From the NCBI RefSeq assembly GCF_026210795.1, contig NC_089432.1, forward strand, positions 4,216,001 through 4,280,000: 64,000 nucleotides of DNA, written 5' to 3'. Below, piece after piece: positions 23,262-35,000 of the stretch. The notes under the pieces were generated by a model. That model was given only the letters and a program-made list of their open reading frames with translations, made no database searches and was not told where the DNA came from. Positions within the stretch are counted from its first letter, which is position 1; the number at the start of each line of letters is the position of its first letter. Position numbers and translations under genes: made by a program. The DNA is from Rhizophagus irregularis. Its lineage: Eukaryota; Glomeromycota; Glomeromycetes; Glomerales; Glomeraceae.

Positions 23262-25237
23262 TAAATCCCCATTATTTGTTGTTTGGAATTTTATAAGCAT
23301 TCAAAGAATCTTAGATGATGCATTAATTGAGCTAATTTTGTACTTTCATGTAAACCTCTTAATCAACTATTATCTTATCCTTATTTTCCTGTAACTTCAA
23401 TTATATTATTTTGAAATTCTATACTTTCTTTAATTCTTCATGGTTGGTGACAACTTGTAATAATAATAGATTATACTAAAAGTCAATAATCAAATTAACA
23501 GTTAATGAAATTCAAAAAGCATCAATATTTGACAATCATAATTCAATACAATAATATAAATGTTTTTCATCAAAGTTTGTAATTTATAAGGTTCACGTTA
23601 TTGTCTTAAACATAATAATTTTTTTGTTCAATTATTTTAATTCGTATTTTGTTTTAATTTTTAGTTTAGGTTTTATTTTCATCAATGATTTGTTATATAT
23701 ATATATACAGTATATATTTTTAGTAAAATTATGGATTATAGATTTTACATAAATTTCATTTTCAATGATTTTAACAGACAAAAATTAAAATTAAAGTTAT
23801 AATTGATTAAAGTAACACAATTATATTTTAAAAAAATTTTAATTGTTCCGCGTTGCAAAATAGTATGACTACTATTCTACGATAAAAAAAAATTGAAATA
23901 CAATAATATTTAATAATGTTGTTTTTTCTGGTGACACGTCTTGTAATAGGAAATAAGGAACATATTACAAAAAGCGAACAACGAAGAATTTTACATATAT
24001 CCTCTCTATCTACATATACTATGTTATTATCTAGCATTATGGCACTATCTATGTCCACCACAATACATGAATGAAAAATTACAAAGAAATCACTAAACAG
24101 TTTGCGCCTAACTATCTAATAAATTTACTAAAACTAACGTGTTACTAAAATTAATTTTTGTATAAATTTTTTATGTAAATTATTTATCCTATCTAAATTA
24201 AAGAACTTACCGAAATCTTTTGATCCCCTTCTTTTTTATACTGATCTCGAAAATTATCCTGAAATTTATAGGAACGCTCTGTCATCTTGATTCTAAACTT
24301 GGATGCACGTCGGTGGCGGGTATTGAAGAAGTAACATATAAGTGTAACGTAAGATTTTACATATTACATGGGGTATGGGCTTATAATAAATGGATATTAC
24401 GTAATAAATGTCACTGCCCTAAGCAATCTTTTCCAAAAGCTCATTTGGCGTTTTAGCCAGTAATTCACATGCAGAAATTCTATGAAGAAGTGAAACAATA
24501 ATTGTTTATTAATAACAAAAATTTTTTAATATTTTTCAAAAAGAATCTTGAATCCAATCATTGGAACATGCTTTTAGCTTCTCAAATACTGGAGAATTCT
24601 GTTCTCTAATTCAAGTATAATATGACAAATGCAGTAATTCGAAAATTAAGCAATACTATCCGACTGCATCAGATTTGGCAATGAATGAATAATGAGTATT
24701 TATATTCATGTGATTAACATTATTGGGCATATGGCAAGTTGCAAACTAAATCTGGAGTATTGATTGGCTGATTGACTCCGCATGATTTGTTTATTTCGCA
24801 TGTGATAAAATGTGGAATATGTTTATCGAATTATCGCAGATATTCATCGGCAAATTTTTTAAAGCAAAATCTGCAAAATGTGATTTTATTACGTTATTTA
24901 TAACTTTTTTATATTATATTATTTTGAAACTTTAACTACGAATACATTTGCCATTATAAATCATATATATTTTTGAATAATAAATTTATTACGAAAAAAA
25001 AAAATTGAAGCAGAATTTTATTTATCATTATTATATTGGTGACAAATAAAGTCTGGGAAAAATTGAATCTATAAATAAAATCAATCTGAAAGCTATTATC
25101 ATTTAGTAATAATAAGTATAATATAATATTTAAATTTTATTAATTTTTAAACAGTTATACTAAAAAAAATACAGTTATGAACCTAAAAAAAAAAAATTTA
25201 AGTGGAATTTTTTTTATTGTCTTACTCCTTACCAAAC
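23262..25237. other. AT-rich intergenic region
   Basis: No supported gene was seen. Short frames at 23828-24061 and 24220-24456 have no domain, and the second lacks an ATG at its start. The GC-richer stretch 24300-24440 may be an old coding relic. Confidence 0.5.
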
Positions 25238-25242
25238 TCATG
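25238..25242. repeat. Target-site duplication of the Polinton-like element, left
   Basis: TCATG lies immediately outside the left inverted repeat and is repeated at 54265-54269 outside the right one. A 5-bp duplication is close to the 5-6 bp known for Polintons/Mavericks. Confidence 0.8.
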
Positions 25243-25248
25243 ATATAG

Positions 25249-25289
25249 GCATATATGGGGGTTCTGGGACAGAATCCCCATATATGCCG
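25249..25289. repeat. Terminal hairpin of the left inverted repeat
   Basis: GGCATATATGGGG and CCCCATATATGCC form a 13-bp perfect stem, extended by TTCTG/CAGAA after one mismatch, with a GGA loop. It begins six bases from the end of the element. The same structure ends the right arm (54218-54258). Protein-primed replication starts at the termini, so a replication or integrase role is plausible but not shown. Confidence 0.8.
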
Positions 25290-26010
25290 GTGATCCCTTA
25301 TAGTCTCCCAGTTGTTTTCCTGATATACAAAAAAATCTGTAATCTTATTGAACCCCAATCCGCTCTTCATTATCAGAAAACATATCAAAATCTGATATTG
25401 AATTCAAGCTTAAAATCATGCTGGGCTCAAATTCTGTTAACATATCTCTCTTACCCAAATTTTTTGTTTTCAAGATAAAGGAGAATACCATCTTTGTTAA
25501 CGCGCTGGCCTTTTTTTAATCCCAAATAATATAACGAAAAAAGTATGCCATATTGCTTGCCCCTCAGGAGAACCCTGAACACCGAGGACTGAAGTGTCCG
25601 AGCATGTTCGGGGTTCGACCTGTCAAGCCTAATTTACATACCTTATTTTTATGTTATCCTAGAATTAATTCTAGAGCTGATTCATTAATGTAAACAAATC
25701 CAGGATAAGTCTAACCTCGTAGAGGTTAGATTTATCCTGTCCAGGTATCCAAATTCTTGATTAAAAAAGTATTGAGCATATTCTAGTATACCATTAATTT
25801 CTTGATATGCTGAAAACCATTCTAAAGACGATTCATTTTCACATACATAAGGACAAAAAAAGTCTAACCTATAAGTCTAACCTCAAAGTCTAACCTCAAG
25901 AAGTAATCAAATTAGTGAATCAAAAGCGTATTAACCAAGTTTTAGTATACCATTATTTTCTCGATATACAGGAAACAATTCCGAAGCCATTTCCATGTCA
26001 CAAAGCTAGG

Positions 26011-26574
26011 GTAAAAAAATATCCTCCCAATAGCATACAATATATAGGTAGCAAGAAAGAATAAGTATGAGCTGGCAAAGCCCTTTAGGGCGACGCCAGT
26101 GAATACGCATTCGACAGGAGGAACGATATAGCAGGAACATGAGCCAGCCCTTTAGGGCGAATGGGCAAATGTGGATGCTATATCGTTCCGACCATATCTA
26201 CCATATTTTAATGTATGCTAAATATATGAGGCAAATAGATCTCATTATTTCTGGCTCTAGCTCATAAACATATTAAAGACTCACCTTTAGGGCAGGCGGA
26301 ACATGTAAACAAGATATGTTCATGACTAAGTCTAACCTCTAAGTGTAAAAAAAAATATCCTCCCAATAGCATACAATATATAGGTAGCAAGAGAGAATAA
26401 GTATGAGCTGGCAAAGCCCTTCAGGGCGATGCCAGTGAATACGCATTCAACAGGAGGAACGATATAGCAGGAACATAAGCCAGCCCTTTAGGGTGAATGG
26501 GCGAATGTGGATGCTATATCGTTCTGACCATATCTACCATATTTTAATATATGCTATAAATAAGGCAAATAAGA
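26011..26574. repeat. Direct repeat inside the left TIR (two copies of about 225 bp)
   Basis: Copies at 26011-26240 and 26347-26574 are offset by 336 bp. Each contains a hairpin CTGGC-AA-AGCCCTTTAGGGC-GAC-GCCAG and a longer inverted pair GGAACGATATAGCA / TGCTATATCGTTCC enclosing another AGCCCTTTAGGGCG. The spacer holds AAGTCTAACCTC. The right TIR has the mirror arrangement. Confidence 0.85.
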
Positions 26575-26781
26575 ATGCCAAGTCTAACCTCTAAGTCTAA
26601 CCTCTAAATCTCACATCTAAGTCTCACCTTTAGGGCAGGCAGAGCATTGTACACAAGATATGTTCACCATTAAGTCTCACCTCTGCAATGCGCATTCGGC
26701 AAGTCTAACCTCTTCACTATATTGATCGAACATCTGGGCCGTATCCCGAAGCATATTCACATGCCGGATCTGATATTTGCT

Positions 26782-27003
26782 AGCCCCTTCGTTCAAAGAA
26801 CTTCAGGGTGGGTAATTTCAAACCAGAATATACTAACTGATTTCGAAATCTCTCCTGCAGACCTTGGACAAAGGAGGCCATAAATTCGAAAATATATAAA
26901 AGTAATTAAACATTATGGGGTAATAGGATTAAATATTTTAAATTGAGAAAAAGTTTACACATATATTAGAGGTTAGACTTAACATAATATCATAGTATGA
27001 AAA
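26782..27003. other. Spacer between the left TIR and the polymerase gene
   Basis: No gene was seen. It holds one inverted copy of the TIR motif, GAGGTTAGACTT at about 26969, just outside the TIR, and would be the natural place for the polymerase promoter. Confidence 0.4.
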
Positions 27004-29985
27004 GATAAAAAGAATCATATTTGTGAATGTTGTGGCAAAACTCTTGCTACACCACAAAAGCTTCGTCAGCATTATTCAAGTACAAAAAATCAATGTAGTT
27101 TACCTTCTGAGAATAATATTAACCAAAGAAGGGTAAACACTCCTAAGGTAACTAGACCTATTCGACCAAAGTCACCTAGACCTTGTTCACCAAGCCCTGT
27201 CCCAGTTCCAGTAGTCCATACTAAAGGAAAGGATTGAAGAAAGGAGAAGGTAACCCCTACTCCAGTTCCCGAGCCAGAACCAGAAAAGGAGTTACCCAAA
27301 TCCAAAACTGTAATCACATCTTCCAAACCTGGTGAGGTTAAGCGACAAGATGCTCACGATAGAAATGCAAGAAAGTCTGGTGAGCATTTGAGAACATGGG
27401 GTGCAAGATTACGCCGAAGATGGACTGAAATAACTGGAGAAGAATGTGATTTGCCAAAAACTTTAAAAGAATGTCAGCGCCTACATAATGACCTATTACA
27501 AGCAGATGATGAGTCTTTTGAAAATGTTCATGCTTCAACTCCTTCAACCAAGCCAGAACAACATCCCACCCAACAGAACGAAGACCAAAGGGCAGAGGAT
27601 CCTGAAGCAGGACCAGGCCCAACAACCCAAGCTAATAGAAAAAAGGAAAGGAAGATAGTAATCCCTATTACGGCAGTAGACATCCACTTTGAAGAATGTC
27701 CTGTTGGTAGGGATCTAGAAAGACCACATCAAAACCAATCTTTAATGAGCAAATGGGTGGGTATAGTTCCTCATCCAGAAGAAAATCCAGCATATGCTTT
27801 TAATGTTCCAGTATTTGGTCATGAATATGCAGAGGCTCCATATATACCCCAACTTATATCAGCATCTCGACCAAAAATAAAAGAAGTTTATCAAACAGAG
27901 CTCCATAGAAAAGATCAAATAAAATCAGCTATAGTAGTAAAATGCTTGTATAAACTTACTAAAAAAGATAAAGAAGAAAGAGAAGATAATGATGATTTTG
28001 CTAATAGAGTCTATAAAGTAAAACATCATAGAGGTAAGATGCGACCAATTCTTTTAGAGGGGGATATAGATGAGCATATAACTCTAACTGTTAGGGAAAT
28101 AGATAAACAGGTTGAAGAAGCATTACTAAAGGGATCTGGATATACTCTCGAACGAATTGAAGAAATATCTATTGAGGCATATACCCTCCGTCGAGGCACA
28201 GGAGGATCTTACAAACCAACCCCCAAAAAATTAGCCAATACTAAGTCTACCATCAATCCAGATAATCAAGGTCTCATTGATCCAGAAACGAATAGGCCTT
28301 CTGAAAAATGTCTCCAAGGGGCTTTAGGTTGCTATTTCGCACATCAGGATAAGCCTGATACAGACCATCTTGAACGAATCTTCTGAGCTAAAAATCTAAA
28401 ACTATATCTAGAAAAGGTCAAGCTAGATGGTATTCCAATGCCTACTCCAATCTGTTCACGTATATTCGATAAGATTGAGGAGATGAATCCAGATATCTCC
28501 ATCAGTGTCTGGGAATGGAAAGAAGAAACAGCTACACCAAAGCCTGTAATTGCTAGTAAAAACTTTAAAAGACAACATAAAATTTGACTATTAGCTCTTA
28601 CAGATATAACCAAATCTGAGGATGACAAGTACGGGCAAAAGAACCACTTTCTCTGGATCAAGAATTCCAGTAGATTAATATATGGGGATAGTGCGCATAA
28701 AGAAAAGAAGCATCTATGTGATGGATGCACCCAAAGCTGGCCCTCCGAAAAAGCTCTAGAACATCATATAGAATGGTGTCCCGGAATACACGAAAATGCA
28801 CCCCAGAGAGTCACAATGTCAGTGAAAGGGGTAAATGATTTCGAGGAGTTCAAGAACTATGGCCGAATGATCAATGCCCCATGTGTTATTATAGCCGATT
28901 TCGAGGCCGACAATAAGAAGTGTGATGAAGCATATGGTGGAAGTATGCGAAAACTTGCCGAACAGAAGGCTAATAGTTTCTGCTACCTAGTCCACTGGAT
29001 CGATACCGGAGATGTATGGGGTCCGTTCCTATACAGGGGAGAAAATGCCACACAGGAATTTGTTCGAAGAATCGATCAGGAACTGGTCAAAATCAATGAG
29101 GTCCTAGTTATCAAGCATGAGCGAATTGAGACTAAGGAAGACAAGAAAAGATTTGCAGATGCTATTAGCTGTTGGATTTGCAAAGGTAAGTTCGATATAG
29201 ATACAGATGAAATCGAGCGCTTAGAAGTCAAAATAACCTATCTTAAAGAAAAACTAAAAAGCTTTAAAAAAGTGACAGCAGAATATAATGGTATCCAAAC
29301 AACCATAGAAAAAGCAACCAAGGCAATTGCCAGCGAAAAAGCTAAGGCTAATAAGGTCTGGGATCACTGCCATATCACAGGTAAGTTTCGTGGATCAGCC
29401 CATAGGGATTGCAATCTCAAACTCCAGATACAGGATTGGAAAACACCGATCCCAGTCATCTTTCATAACTTCCGAGGCTATGACTCTCACTTGGTCTGTG
29501 AATCTGTTGGACGTTCAGCTAATGCACAACATATCAGGGTTATAGCTGAAACATTTGAGCGGTATAAGTCTATGAAGGTGGGCCAGCTCAAGTATATTGA
29601 TAGCATGCAGTTCATGAATAGTAGCTTGGCCAGTCTTACAAAAAATTTGGGTGATAACCACCCGATAACAAGCCAATATTTCAAAAAATTAGGTTATACA
29701 GAGGAACAATTAGCATTAGTATATCGCAAAGGAGTTAATCCCTATGACTACATCGATTCGCATGATAGATTTAAGGAGACAGAACTTCCTCCTATTCATG
29801 AATTTCATAGTACTCTTAAAGGTAAGATCTCACAAGATGACTACCAACACGCCCAAAAAGTATGGAAGGAATTTAGATGTCAAAATTTAGGTGAGTACCA
29901 TGATCTCTATCTTAAGACCGACGTACTTAGTCTAGCAGATGTCTGGACAGAGTTTCGAAAAATGTCTATGGAATATTATGAACTT
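27004..29985 (+). pseudogene. polB: Protein-primed DNA polymerase B of the Polinton-like element, N-terminal part (fossil)
   Basis: Family B polymerases of this type replicate linear DNA from a protein primer bound at the termini. This part holds an N-terminal C2H2/C2HC-like finger (CECCGKTLATPQKLRQHY, about 27017-27070), a proline-rich linker (VPEPEPEKELP), a long region without known motifs, then the 3'-5' exonuclease: Exo I in IIADFEADNK (about 28890), a zinc-binding insert DHCHITGKFRGSAHRDC (about 29361-29412) found in Polinton polymerases, and HNFRGYDSH (about 29463, Exo II). The gene is broken here and is cut at its 3' side by the LTR retrotransposon; the remaining part lies at 39571-41301. 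Its base composition is richer in GC than the LTR element. Confidence 0.85.
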
Positions 29986-30620
29986 TGTAATAACTGAAAA
30001 TATAATAAATAAATGACGCAGTAAATCCTGTGGCGCAGTAGGTCACATGATATGGTTACACAAGAAGAAATGGTTGGGAATACAAAAGTCACGTGACAAG
30101 TCACATGGCGCAGTAAATGACGGATAAACATTTAGCCGATGGATAAATAATTAGCCAATAAAATTATATTTATAGTTTAGTTTAGTGTAACAAGAAAGTC
30201 ATATGATAATACATCTTTTATTTCTTATTATTCTTAGAATTTTGATAGAGAGAAAGAGTAGTAGATAGTAGAAATGATTTTCTTAAAATGTATAAATACA
30301 AGTGGATTTCGATAGGAAATTCGGTAGTTCAATTTTTTTTTTTTTTTGAAAAATAAAAATTATTTCGTCGTTTAATAAAAACTAACACATTCTTTTAACC
30401 TTTTTCTTACGATGAAAAAGAGGTGTCATTTTTAATGACCTAAAAATAATTTATAAATTTGGAGAAATTATCGCAAAATTAATTTTGAGTAAGAAATTAT
30501 GTTTTGTAATTTTTGTAACTAATCTTTATTTTAAAACCAAGCATAGAAACTATACGAACTCAACACGTCGGTGGCAACATACGATATTTTATTTTAATAT
30601 CCTATGGGCGGCGTGTCACA
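29986..30620 (+). repeat. 5' LTR (635 bp)
   Basis: It starts TGTAATAACTG and ends GGCGTGTCACA. A TATA-like TATAAATA lies at about 30291. GGCGCAGTA occurs twice, within TGTGGCGCAGTAGGTC and ATGGCGCAGTAAATGACGG. A T15 run and a small inverted pair GAGGTGTCATT / AATGACCT lie in the second half. Confidence 0.95.
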
Positions 30621-32082
30621 TTTTTAGTGCATGCTCACGAGAAAATAAAAGATTGTTGTCTTCATACAAAATCTAAATAAGAAATAAAAGAAAAGTATAT
30701 GAGAAAATGAAAGAAAAAATTTGTAAAATTGATAAGAAAGGAAAGATGATATGAGAAATCATCAAAGAAATATAAGAAAGGAAAGATGATATGAGAAATC
30801 ATCAAAGAAATATAAGAAAGGAAGGATGATATGTAAAATCATCAAAGAAATGATAAGATAAGGAAGACTTATCTGAAATATGAGAAAAATGTTACTATAT
30901 ATGAAAAAGGATATAGTAAAAGTAATATTATGAAAAAGGAATATTACAGAATATATGAGAAATGAAATATACGATATATTGAAAAAGTATATATCAAAAA
31001 GATGAATGAAATATTCAAGATAATAATGAAAAGATTTAAAAATTGAATGAAAATAAAAATTTATAATGAGAATGAATTTTGTGAATAATAAGAAGTTAAT
31101 AAATGATTGAAAAATTTGAAAAGTATTATAAGAAAAGAAGAGTTATTAGTGACAAACCCGTAAACTACTATACTTCTATAAAGAAGGTAAAGGCAAGCCC
31201 GGTACAGGTTACTAAATGAAAAAGGAAATTAAACGATATTGTAAATATAAGAAATATAGAAATGTTATTATTTAATATACGAAAAATAATTTTATTACAA
31301 TAAAAGAATGATATGAAAGATTGTAAAAGATAATAATGAATAATATGAAATAAAATGATATAATAAAAGAAATTGTGTAAGCATGTTGCGTAAACGAAAT
31401 AAAATGTTGTACAAATCACGTGAATAATGTAAATCACGTGATGAAGCGCAGTAAAAGAAATATATAGCTGCCCCTTGGGCAGAGGTGACTGATTAATAAA
31501 AATATAAATGAATAAGAATATAATAGAAGAAATAGTTGTGTCACCAGGGGCGTTATGTCAACAGAAATTTTAGTACGTTGATCGCTTAAAAATCCGTGGC
31601 TATCCAATTATAATAAGAAAATATTAATGAATTATAAAATGAAATGCGAGAAATAAAATAATATGAAATAGATTTGAAATAAATATTTTGGAAGTTAATA
31701 TAAGAAAAAGATTAAAAGTCATTAAAAGTTTAATGTTGTGTATGGAACTGGGAGGACCCAGTATAAATAAGCCTTTGTTGGTGATCATATTAGTCTGACA
31801 CTGGGTGGCCCCAGTTATAAATAATCCCTAGCCTTGATCACAGTTTATTTGCGCAAGATATAGAAAGTTTATAAATAAAATCGCGATTATAGATTATAAA
31901 TTATATTATAGAATGTATAAAGAAATTATAGAATCAAAGCTGGAACTTTGAAAATATTAAAATTTAGATTGTATTTTAAAAGAAGTAAAAGATAAATAGT
32001 AATTTAAATGATGATAAAAATTTTATAAAATATAAATAAAAGTGAAATTATGAAATGTTTAAATAAATAAAAAAAAAAAAAA
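30621..32082 (+). other. Untranslated leader of the LTR element
   Basis: A long non-coding leader of about 1.46 kb separates the 5' LTR from gag. It contains three tandem copies of a unit of about 45 bp (30735-30855) with a self-complementary core GATGAT...ATCATC, and a pair of related hairpins near 31745-31830 (TGGGAGGACCCAG and TGGGTGGCCCCAG, each followed by TATAAATAA). A packaging or dimerisation signal would be expected in such a leader; no primer-binding tRNA was identified. Confidence 0.6.
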
Positions 32083-35000
32083 ATGTCTGATATATATGAT
32101 GAGTTAGAAGAGATTAAGAATAGACATGAAATAGAGAAACATAATGAACTAAGAAAGGAATATCAAATAGACCCTTCATGTCTAAAATGTTATAGTACTG
32201 ATGAAATAGAGATAGGAGATTGGTTTAAAAGATTTTGGAAGATTTTTCAAAAAGTAATATTAGAAGCGATGAGTTATAACAGAAATACATATATGAAATT
32301 AATGGAGTACATAGTACTAACAAAAAAGGATGAGGAAGAAAGTTATCCATCTAGTAGAAAGAAAAGAAATAAAGAATTTGAGAAAATAAGAAAAGAAGGA
32401 GAAAAACTGTTAGATATAGTTGTAAGGTCAATTAGGTATAGGAATAAACCAGATTATAGAAAAATAGGAATTATATCGGTAATAAAAGTAATAGGTGAAC
32501 ATTACATATTGAGTGAAGATAATGAGTATATATTAGACGACCGAACAGAAGAAAATTTATTAGGAAATAAGGAATTGTTAACATATAGATATATTATAGA
32601 AGATAACGAATTAGATATAAGATTTGCAAAATTTGAAGAATGGTTAGAAAAAATAGAATCAGTAACTATTAAGAATAAAGGATATGGTACTATGAAAAAT
32701 TTTAAAGAAATATTACATTTAGAAGAAAATATTGCAGAAGAAGAAAATAGAGAGAAAATCAAGAAGTTTCAGAAAAGTATAACATATCAATGGTGGGATG
32801 GAAATAAATATCCAAAACCATGGATGAATGATGATTTAACAGATAAGATAATAGAGAAAATTGTAGAAACAAAAGGTTTTGTTGAAGAACAAAGTGACGT
32901 AGGAGAACTAGAAAGTTCAGATGATTTAGGAGAATCAAGTTCAAATGAAGGAGATGAACATATAGAAAGAATATACAGAAATTATTGGTTAGAGAATGGT
33001 TATGAAATTGATATTGAAGAAATAAGACGAATAATAAATTTTAAAGTAGAATATGAAATAATAAAAACTAAAGAATTTATGAGTTTTTACAAAACTATTG
33101 AAGAATTAGATGATAAAGGAATAGAAGAAGAATTAAGAATATGGCATTATATGTATACAATAGAATGTCCAACGTGTAATAAAATAATATTAAAGAAAGA
33201 AGCAATAGAAGCGGTAGAATACAACAAAGAATTTATAGAAAGAATATGTAAAAGTTGTTATGAAAAAGAATTAGAAAATGTAAAAGATGAGAATGAATTA
33301 GATGATGAAACAGAAATAGAGAAAAGACTAGAACAGTTAAAAAATCTAATCAAAGTTTTAGAAATTGAAGTTTCCGATGGAGAATTATTAAGATTAATGA
33401 GTATGGGATATAGAAATGTTGATATATTAAGTGCAGACTTTATAAGAAAATTTCAAGAATATAAAAATGAATCAGAAAAAGAAATAAAGAGAATATTAGA
33501 CGAATATTTAAAGAAATTTGAAATTGAAGAAAGTGAAGAAGAAGTTGAAGAAGAAAATGATGATACAGATAATTCGGAAAAGATTGGAGAAATATTAGAT
33601 CCAGAAGAATATGAGATTCGGGAAGAAAATACTGAAGATTTTAATAAAAATGAATTTGAGAATGAAAATGAAAATGTTATAAATACAGGAGGTTTTGGTT
33701 TGAATCAAAATTCAGATTCGAATAATTCATTGAATATTAAAGATTCTGATAACGAAAGTGAAATATCTGATTATAATTTACAAGATTTATTTCAAGAAAA
33801 TATATTATTAAATATGGCAACAGAAGCACAAATAAGAAGAATAGTAGAAAATGTTACAGGACTCGCACCTAATGCATTAGATAATGCATTAGGAGCAGGA
33901 CAAACTTTATTAGATAGAATTCAAACTGCAGGAATGGGAGGAATAGTAGGTATGCCAACTTTTAGTGGAAAAGAAGATGAAGATGTTAACGATTGGATTA
34001 GACAATTTGAAGTAGCATTTACAGTAAGTGGAAGAACAGAAGGAAATGTTGGAGGAGGTGTATGTAGTCAAAATAAAGCAAATGTAGCAATAACATGTTT
34101 AAGAGGAACCGCATTACAATGGTATAATGAAGAAAAAGAAAGAGTAGCAGCTAATTTAGTAAACTGGTGTGATCATAACGATGATAGAAATTTGAAAAAC
34201 AAATTAATTAATAGATTTACTAGAGAAGATGTTAAAAATAGAAAAATGATGGAATTGACAAGAATTAAACAAGAAAAAAATGAAAGTGTTGAAGAGTATA
34301 CTAGAAGATTTAGATCAATATTAAGAATTGCAACTAGAGGCCAAGCATTATATGATATGTATCAAGTAAATTATTATATTCAAGGGTTAGAACCTACATT
34401 AGGGTACCAAGTTAGAAGAAGTAGTCCAACGAATTTAAATGATGCAATTAATACAGCAAGAAGAGAAGAAGAAGCTAAAAATGAATTGATAATGAAAACA
34501 ACAGGTATAAATATAGAACAAATAAGACAGGAAAAGAATATAGAAGAAATTTTAAAAGAAGAAACAAATAAAAAAGAAGAGAATGAAATATATAAGAAAA
34601 TGCAAAAACCAGTTAATGAAAAAGATATTGATGAATTAAGTAAAGCGTTAGAACAGTTCAGAGCAGAAAAAATAGCTATGGAAGAAACGTTAAATGAAAT
34701 AAAAAATCAACAAAGAAGAAATATAAATAGAAATACAAATACAAGAAATGCAAGGATCATGAGATGCTATGAATGCAATGAAGTAGGTCACATAAGACCA
34801 GAATGTCCACAATTAAGACAAAGAAATAATTATAGAACGCAAAATAATTTTAATAGGAATAATAATGAAAGAAGAAATAATAATAATAATAATAGAAATA
34901 TAAATTTAATGGATCACGAAAGATATTATGATAATAATAGATATAATGATAATGAATATTATAATAATCACGAAATATATAATTATGAAAAAGAAATATT

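Larger units (their letters stand above)
25243..26781. repeat. Left terminal inverted repeat (1,539 bp)
   Basis: It matches the reverse complement of 52726-54264 along its whole length with only a handful of differences seen by eye. It starts ATATAGGCATATATGG. Inside are a terminal hairpin, a second hairpin near 25580-25620, two direct copies of a segment of about 225 bp (26011-26240 and 26347-26574) and many copies of AAGTCTAACCTC. Confidence 0.9.

Noticed and set aside
24220-24456. Possible 78-residue protein
   Set aside because: Start is not ATG and the sequence has no recognisable feature beyond a hydrophobic run.
25575-25620. tRNA- or SINE-like B box (GGGTTCGACC) in the TIR
   Set aside because: It is one arm of a hairpin (GAACCCTGAACA against its complement) and no A box or cloverleaf fits.
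28344-28730. Minus-strand frames opposite the polymerase gene (also at 27338-27625 and 40176-40565)
   Set aside because: They are antisense to clear polymerase coding sequence and have no domain.
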